From assembly GCA_016800925.1 (NCBI GenBank), contig JABCPU010000021.1, forward strand, positions 124,001 to 188,000: a stretch of 64,000 bases of DNA. Reading direction: 5' to 3'. Position 1 is the first letter of the stretch. Each line of letters starts with the position of its first letter. Shown here in pieces: positions 55,459 to 64,000 of the stretch. A program made the translations under genes and the position numbers. This stretch comes from Suillus spraguei. Taxonomy: Eukaryota; Basidiomycota; Agaricomycetes; Boletales; Suillaceae. Below the pieces are notes generated by a model that was not told where the DNA came from, did no database searches, and saw only the letters and a list, made by a program, of their open reading frames with translations.

Positions 55459-57992
55459 ATGATGTGGGACCTACGTGGCAATGAAGCCCCTCAAGATTGG
55501 CAACGTTCTCCCAATCCTACGTTTCCAGTGCCATCGTGAGTTATAATACACTTGTTCTCTGATCTCAACATCTAAGCATAACCATCTAGCCCTGGAATCC
55601 CACCAGTAAGGTAGGCAACGGTCTGCGTCACACAACAAGTCGTTACTGAGGAAAGAATCGCTCTCATAGAGACCTGCATCGATCCTATGATCAGTTCCCC
55701 CGGCCCTTTGCACCTCTCGGTCTGCCTGACGCTCCGCGATCAGTGTCACCAAAGTGATTTTTTTTTTCCTTTTTGCTGACATAAACGTGTTAACGGCTTC
55801 ATAACACATTTCCCCACAGTCCCCGGTAAGAGATATCATATTCATATGGCATTTATTCAATTTGCCGCTTCATTGATCTCTTACAGCATGTATTCACATG
55901 AGAATCCCCTTATTCATGAGCGCTTTCCTTCTCGCGGGCGCGCACCTGCCCCACCAATTCCCCATGCAACACGACCACCTCCGTCTCCCCATATGCCCCT
56001 ACCACCACCTCACTCTTTGATGTCTCATCATTCACCGCATCCTCCACCCATGCCTGTTCCGCAGATTGTCGTTCAACCGTCATCCAGAAATAATCACCCT
56101 GATACTCACACTCACGCTCAAGTTCATTCTCACAGACACGGGCATCATCAACATTCTCATTCGGCTCCTGCCACACACAAGACTGTTCGTCGCACCGCCT
56201 CGCAGCAGCTCCGTTTCGCGCCACCTACTCAGCCTTCATCTCATTCAATTCAGCGTGTAAGCAGTTCGCAAAATTTGCACCGCCCACGTTCTTCACAACA
56301 TCTACGTCCACCAACGCCTCACTCAGGCCCCTCAGGTAATGGTCAACGATCGCGCATAAACTCGGCAAGTAGTGCGCATAGGCCTGTCGTTCATCCTCAG
56401 CAGCAGGTGCAGCCACATGTTCACCAACAGGTCGTCCATCATAACGGACATGTTCATTTTCAATATTCAAAATGCACTGGACGGAAGAAAGCACTCTGCG
56501 TGAGCGAAGATACAATATTAACTGAAAATTTTTGAGTTGAGTCCTTTTTTTGAGATCGGAATCAACTACCAAGGCCAACGACGCGAGCTTCGGGGCTGTG
56601 TCAACGATGCACACAGTGTGAAGCAGTTTTTAACAGGTATGTTGTTCGTTGCGCGCTACAGCGTCGATACTCATACCCCCTAGCCAATTGGGGTTACAAA
56701 AATGGCGATATTGTAATGTTGATAGACGACACCAGTAATGCAAGGCAAATGCCAACTAAGCAAAACATTCTGGATGCGATGCGTTGGCTTGTAAAGGACG
56801 CCCAACCTCACGATGCGCTTTTTTTCCACTGTACGTTATCTTTTCGAACCTTCGGGTATAATCTCCGAATATCTTCATCGCCGTCTAGACTCGGGTCACG
56901 GGGGACAGGTTCCGGATAAGGACGGGGATGAAGTTGATGGACTTGACGAAGGTAAGGGTATTCCTTTCTCTTTAGAAACACCGTTATATTTGTCATTCAC
57001 AGTTATATACCCCGTCGATTACAAGAAGGCCGGATTCATTGTTGATGACGTGAGAACTTTTGTTTTCAACCCGTTTATGCTCATAAAATGACTCCAAACG
57101 CAGGAAATGCACCGCATTATGGTACACTTGTCGCACGATAGGAGAATTGCACTGATCTGAGAAATTCTACAGGTGAAAACGTTGCCGGCAGGCTGTCGTT
57201 TGACTGTAAGTGATAATTAACCTCCCTTCTTATTCAAAAATAACGGAACCCCATTGATCCAGGCTATCTTTGATGTAAGGTCATCTCGCATTACGCTAGC
57301 AACAGACAAATCTCACATATTCCCCTAGTCTTGTCACTCGGGAACGGCACTAGGTAAGTACATCATTCAATATTGATAAAAGCTAACTGAAAGCCTGCAA
57401 CTGCCAGATCTGCCATACCTCGTGAGCACGACACCTGTTTCAGTTAGTTCTGAGACTGATCATTTTGCAGTATCATTCGAATGGGCGCCTCAAGGGAAGC
57501 TCAACAACTCCACAGGCTCAGGCAGAAAAATCCACAAATGCCGACGTGGTAAGTAGACTGCCTGACGTTATGTGCTGTGTGCTTCTGCTGCTTGTCTGCT
57601 ATCTAGATATCATTCTCCGGCTGTCGCGATGATCAAAGTAGTGCTGATACAACACAGAAAGGTGTGGCTGTTGGGGCTATGAGCTATGTGAGTGGTGTTT
57701 TCTCCACATGTTTGCAGCTGACAGAGTACGTGGACAGGCCTTTGTCACATCTTTAAGTTGGTCGGAAGTTTCGTTTTCCGTTGCATGTGACTGACTTAGC
57801 GCACAGCAAAGAAGCCGGTACAAAGTTACCTGGAACTGCTCAAGTCTGTTAGGGACATTTTGAAGCAGCATTATCAACAGAAACCGCAACTATCGAGCTC
57901 GCACCCCATTGTAAGCACCTGCAGTTTGTAGTGTGGTGCATTCAGATTAATATTGCTTTTCTCAGGACACTCATCTACGCTTTATCCTTTAG
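55459..57992 (+). CDS. Metacaspase 3 (type I) with His/Pro/Gln-rich prodomain, about 15 exons
   Basis: From ATG 55888, exons (to 56499, 56555-56636, 56684-56830, 56889-56951, 57003-57049, 57104-57121, 57173-57205, 57263-57274, 57328-57352 and later) give about 453 residues. The prodomain is rich in His, Pro and Gln ([19 protein letters not shown]). The p20 part has [26 protein letters not shown] (catalytic His), [26 protein letters not shown] and ALPLD-equivalent [12 protein letters not shown] (catalytic Cys). The p10 part has [23 protein letters not shown] and [20 protein letters not shown], ending [14 protein letters not shown] at TAG 57992. All conserved sites are present. An optional first exon from ATG 55459 ([18 protein letters not shown]) splices in phase to 55887. 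It should encode an active Arg/Lys-specific protease with a death or proteostasis role. Confidence 0.85.
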
Positions 57993-58426
57993 CATGCGCG
58001 GTTTCGAACGTTATTATTATACCGCGGTGCTCATGATTTTTTATATCATAATAACTAACTTAGTGTTATAGTACGTATGTATCAGTCTTGGTTTCTCGAT
58101 GACGAGACATGTATAACTAGCTCCTAGTAGTAAAAATGCCCCGAGGTTCTCTGCAATCAACACCTCGATATTAATGTTTTGTATATCCAGTCCTATTCCA
58201 GATTCACGCTTCGCAGCGTGAATTTCATTTATCAGGTGAACGACGCCCAGGTGTGTGATGTTTTATTCTCGATCATATGTGTAGCCGTTCTTGGCTTCTC
58301 TAGCACTACCGTTTTCTTGTTGACCTGGTGCGAAATCGATAGATCCTTGGCGTCTTCTGTTGAAAATTTATAATACAATGTATCAACAAGTGTATTACAT
58401 GTTTCCTGGATGCGACTCGCATTTAA
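57993..58426. other. Tail-to-tail intergenic region
   Basis: It lies between the stops of metacaspase 3 and the alpha-glucosidase. A small frame at 58179-58373 has a hydrophobic segment but no support as a gene. Confidence 0.5.
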
Positions 58427-60952
<2,526 letters not shown>

Positions 60953-60980
60953 TTAGAGTGGAAATGTGATGGGTTGGAGC

Positions 60981-61200
60981 GGGGTATTTATACGATAAGA
61001 TGGATGCGCGATATGAGATATAATACATACGTGACCTGAATGATTCTTCGGCGGGCCTAGCCGTTCATGAAATGGAAACCCTGGCTTCTGGGGGTATTTA
61101 TACGATAAGATGGATGCGCGATATGAGATATAATACATACGTGACCTGAATGACTCTTCGGCGGGCCTAGCCGTTCATGAAATGGAAACCCTGGCTTCTG
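60981..61200 (-). promoter_or_regulatory. Tandemly duplicated 110-bp promoter segment of the alpha-glucosidase
   Basis: Copies 60981-61090 and 61091-61200 are identical except for one transition (GATTCTTCGG versus GACTCTTCGG). Each holds, on the minus strand, a TATA box TATAAATACCCC (proximal one about 45 bases before the ATG). Each also has a CGG-N9-CCG inverted triplet (CGGCGGGCCTAGCCG), the site type bound by Zn2Cys6 activators. The duplication therefore doubles both a core promoter and a possible activator site. Confidence 0.8.
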
Positions 61201-61828
61201 AGCGTTGGCACTCTACCGCAGTGGCTCAACGAGTGACACTGTATCGATTGTTCAGTCAGCAATATTGGAAGTGAATTCATCGTACTTACAATCATTACAG
61301 CGTTGCAGAGCAAGGTCATGTTGGATAGAGGATAAGCTGTCAGTCAAAAGAAATGACGGGTAGAAAACAAGTCTCGTTACTTAGATCTACACCCCAAGAC
61401 GGCTGGTTGCACCAGGGGTTAGCCTAAAATATTAGTTCTAAACAGGATAATGTTTGCACCGTACGTATTATAACAAGTAGAGGAAATCAGACATGTCGAT
61501 TCTCACCACAATTCGGCGTACAGGTGCTTTCTCAGTTCAACGTTATGTTCACACCTCACAAAATCCTTACGCACATTCCTTTCATTCTTTAAACCAGCAC
61601 GAACTTTATGAGTCATAATTCTTCAATAAGTCATTTTCTCGGACAACCCTGAACTTGGATTGGTATAGACTCAATAGAATACGAAGTATGTTCCACTATC
61701 ACTACGCTCGACCACATATAGATTGTATCTGAAACGTCCATAATGGATACATTTTTGCGGTCATCGTACTAATGTCTACAAGTATTGGTTTCAGTAAGCG
61801 CGGGAAAAGGACGGGATTTCGAAGAGAC
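61201..61828. other. Intergenic; possible terminal NLR exon
   Basis: A GTGAGT donor overlaps the NLR stop and an acceptor TTTCAG occurs near 61740. A short last exon (IQSICGRA then stop) is therefore possible at about 61735-61711. Otherwise no feature is seen. Confidence 0.4.
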
Positions 61829-64000
61829 TCACTCCTCTCGGCATTTTTCCCAGTGCTGTCCATGTGCCATGCGGCTCAAATCAAGCTCAGGACCTCCTCT
61901 GTGTATCACCAATGTAGTTGCAGGGTTATACAAAAATAGGTTTCGGGAAGCGGGTGGTACCCAGAATAACAGCTGACATTTGGGCCCTACCATCCATCCA
62001 CTGTCACTATCCAGGAAAAAGGGGGCCGAACTGTGGTCATCATTGGATGGTCCCTCCCTGAGCTCGGAGGTGTCGCAGAGTGCATGGGTAGAGTTGGACG
62101 AGAAGCGAATGCAGTGATTGTTCCAAGTCTTCGATGTCATGGTAGTAGTGGCCTCAACCGTACGATGTTCATCTGAGAATACCAAAGGATCTGACTCAGC
62201 GCACTGTTGCAATGGCTGCCTTGTCTCTGCATCCCACACCCGAACAGTGCTATCCTGCGAACCAGTGACGATGCGAGTGCCGTCCGGCGAGAACGAGACC
62301 GACCAAACTGAATTAGTGTGCCCCCGCAAGGGCTCACCGACTGGCTCCCCCGTCCCTGCATCCCACAGCCGAACAGTCATATCCCAAGAACTAGTGACGA
62401 TGCGAGTGCCATCCGGCGAGAACGAGACCGACTCAACTGATAAATAGTGCCCCCGCAAGGGCTCACCAACTGGCTCCCCCGTCCCTGCATCCCACACCCG
62501 AACAGTCCTATCCTCCGAACCAGTGACAATGCGAGTGCCGTCCGGCGAGAACGAGACCGACAAAACTGAATCAGTGTGCCCCCGCAAGGGCTCACCGACT
62601 GGCTCCCCCGTCCCTGCATCCCACAGCCGAACAGTCCTATCCTCCGAACCAGTGACGATGCGAGTGCCGTCCGGCGAGAATGAGACCGACTCAACTGAAT
62701 CAGTGTGCCCCCGCAAGGGCTCACCGACTGGCTCCCCCGTCCCTGCATCCCACAGCCGAACAGTCCTATCCTGCGAACCAGTGACGATGCGAGTGCCGTC
62801 CGGCGAGAACGAGACCGACTTAACTCCATCAGTGTGCCCCCTGAGCACGGTCTGAACAGCTGGCCAGTTCATAGCACGTCCAAATGCCACTTTAAGAGTA
62901 TTCGGAAACCGTACAGAAAACGTTTTCGACAGTGGAGAGTTGGCAGGCGAGAATGGGAGTGCTGATACATACAGATGCGGCGTGCTGTGTAAAATCAGAC
63001 CGCCGAAGATTTGAATGAGCCTCTGTACATCCATTGCAGTTAACAAGACATCTTTGAATTCGGATCGGCCCTGTTGTTACGTGTGAGTGCCCCATCCGGC
63101 ACTTGGTAGAAATAGACTCACCTTTAGCCACTGGGAAATGAGTGGAAGGGCACGAACTGCACCGCTAAGCGCATTGATCAAGGCGAGTATTTCAAGCCAG
63201 AAAAACACCCGCTCATGGTCAAACAACGATTTCACTTCTTTCCCGAGCTCGTTGTCGAAGACTGTCTTTCGTACGTGCGAGATCCAAAACCGAGAGGAAT
63301 AGGACAAATGTGGGGAGATACATTTTTGGACTCGTTCTTGCAGCCCAGGATCTTCGTTGTTAGGCAGATACGAGGACTTTAAATCACAGATATTGAAACG
63401 AAGATCGTGTTCCATCACTCGGAGTGACGCGAATGCAAGGTCGCGTTGCCCTTTTGACAGGTCGATGAAAAACTCTCCACTGGATCGTTCGTCTGTCAAG
63501 AAATCGTGGAAGGATGCGTGAAGGGGTCGGATCGGAGAATCTGGGTTGGTGGTGCCGCTAAGGAGGGAGCCCATGCTCTTGACCACAACCTCTACGTCGA
63601 AAATGTCTTCTTGCGTTGGAAAATGGCGCCTCATGGCGTTCAGGGAAGCTAATGGGAGGGGTTCGGCTGTGCCTAGTATTTGTCCCATCACCGAGCGGAA
63701 TCTCGCTAGCATCGTTGAGCGCAGTGTCTGCGATTGAGAAGAAGGATCCCTGGGCATGATGTCTGTTAAAATAAGGTGATACATGCCGTGCAACAGCATG
63801 CTTCTCTCAGCATGATTGCGTGACACCACAACGTTGTAGCAATCCTTTGGGGATAGCCCAGCAGGAGACTCATTGATGTATCCGCAGGCGAGACGCGCCC
63901 ACTCGAAAAGTCCATCAGCGTTCTTAGCAAGGACTGCAAACTCTTTGTCTTGAAAACCTAACCCTTCCAACTCCTTGGATACGTAAGTACGGATATCGCG
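61829..64000 (-). CDS. NACHT-WD40 NLR receptor, C-terminal half (runs off the window)
   Basis: The minus-strand frame is open at the window edge ([20 protein letters not shown]). It matches the region just after a NACHT domain in basidiomycete NLRs ([51 protein letters not shown]). A GT-AG intron at 63121-63071 keeps frame. After a helical linker come five 43-residue WD40 repeats ([17 protein letters not shown] pattern). A divergent C-terminal block ends [20 protein letters not shown]. The NACHT and effector domains lie beyond the window. Such receptors control self/non-self recognition and cell death; the ligand is unknown. It may end at TGA 61829 or splice to a further exon. Confidence 0.88.
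62250..62870 (-). repeat. 129-bp tandem repeats encoding near-identical WD40 units
   Basis: Five units with 129-bp spacing begin at about 62319, 62448, 62577, 62706 and 62835 (shared GTGCCCCCGCAAGGGCTCAC). They differ at only a few bases each. Differences cluster in codons giving TDG/TDS/YLS/TNS, V-K/E/L/W and SQDR/SEDR/SWDM/SQDS. Confidence 0.93.

Noticed and set aside
55846..55887. ATG 55846 as the metacaspase 3 start
   Set aside because: A good acceptor (CTCTTACAG) ends at 55886, so 55846-55886 is more likely intron; ATG 55888 or the exon at 55459 is preferred.
62118..62965. Plus-strand open frames across the NLR repeat region
   Set aside because: They are antisense shadows of the WD40 repeats; the 129-bp period is a multiple of three and keeps all frames open.

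Overview
The window is nuclear DNA of a filamentous basidiomycete, most probably an Agaricomycete. The evidence is many short (about 45-65 nt) GT-AG introns, HET and NACHT/WD40-type allorecognition genes, a DUF6532-like gene, a Plavaka-type transposase fragment, PIF/Harbinger and Tc1 elements, chromodomain-type Ty3 retrotransposons and a CAP59-type mannosyltransferase. Assignments rest on reading translated sequence and splice sites by eye; no database search was run.

Layout. 1-9.6 kb: a tandem family of one unusual gene type. The intact copy (4644-8749) can be spliced through nine exons into a 1226-residue WD40-TPR-HET fusion. Two broken relatives lie to its left: a HET C-terminal remnant at 1-685, and a TPR-to-HET-tail remnant with a roughly 1.95-kb internal deletion at 1138-2172. 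9.6-18.4 kb: gene-poor, with a five-unit tRNA-like tandem array, a solo LTR with target duplication, and one plausible small gene (16278-16931). 18.4-20.3 kb: a Tc1 element with a full-length transposase, inserted inside a MITE. 20.3-43.2 kb: a transposon graveyard. It holds two minus-strand Ty3 elements, Harbinger pieces split by LTRs, solo LTRs, a broken nuclease-like gene, a Plavaka fragment, a second copy of the MITE and a DUF6532-like gene. 43.3-64 kb: gene-rich. It holds three type I metacaspase genes (45.7-47.4, 48.5-50.4, 55.5-58.0 kb), a TPR remnant cut by a solo LTR, a CAP59/CMT1-like mannosyltransferase, a GH13 alpha-glucosidase with a duplicated promoter segment, and the C-terminal half of a NACHT-WD40 NLR with nearly identical WD repeats.

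Themes. Three classes of cell-death or self/non-self gene (HET effector, NLR receptor, metacaspase protease) occur within 64 kb, each with signs of duplication, repeat homogenisation or decay. The housekeeping genes (mannosyltransferase, alpha-glucosidase) are intact. Most in-frame stops seen in the transposons are TGA, and the best cases fit CGA to TGA, as expected from C-to-T decay at methylated CpG. The strongest leads are the WD40-TPR-HET architecture without an NTPase, the homogenised WD40 repeats of the NLR, the metacaspase trio (one member lost a conserved acidic loop), and the tRNA-like tandem array.
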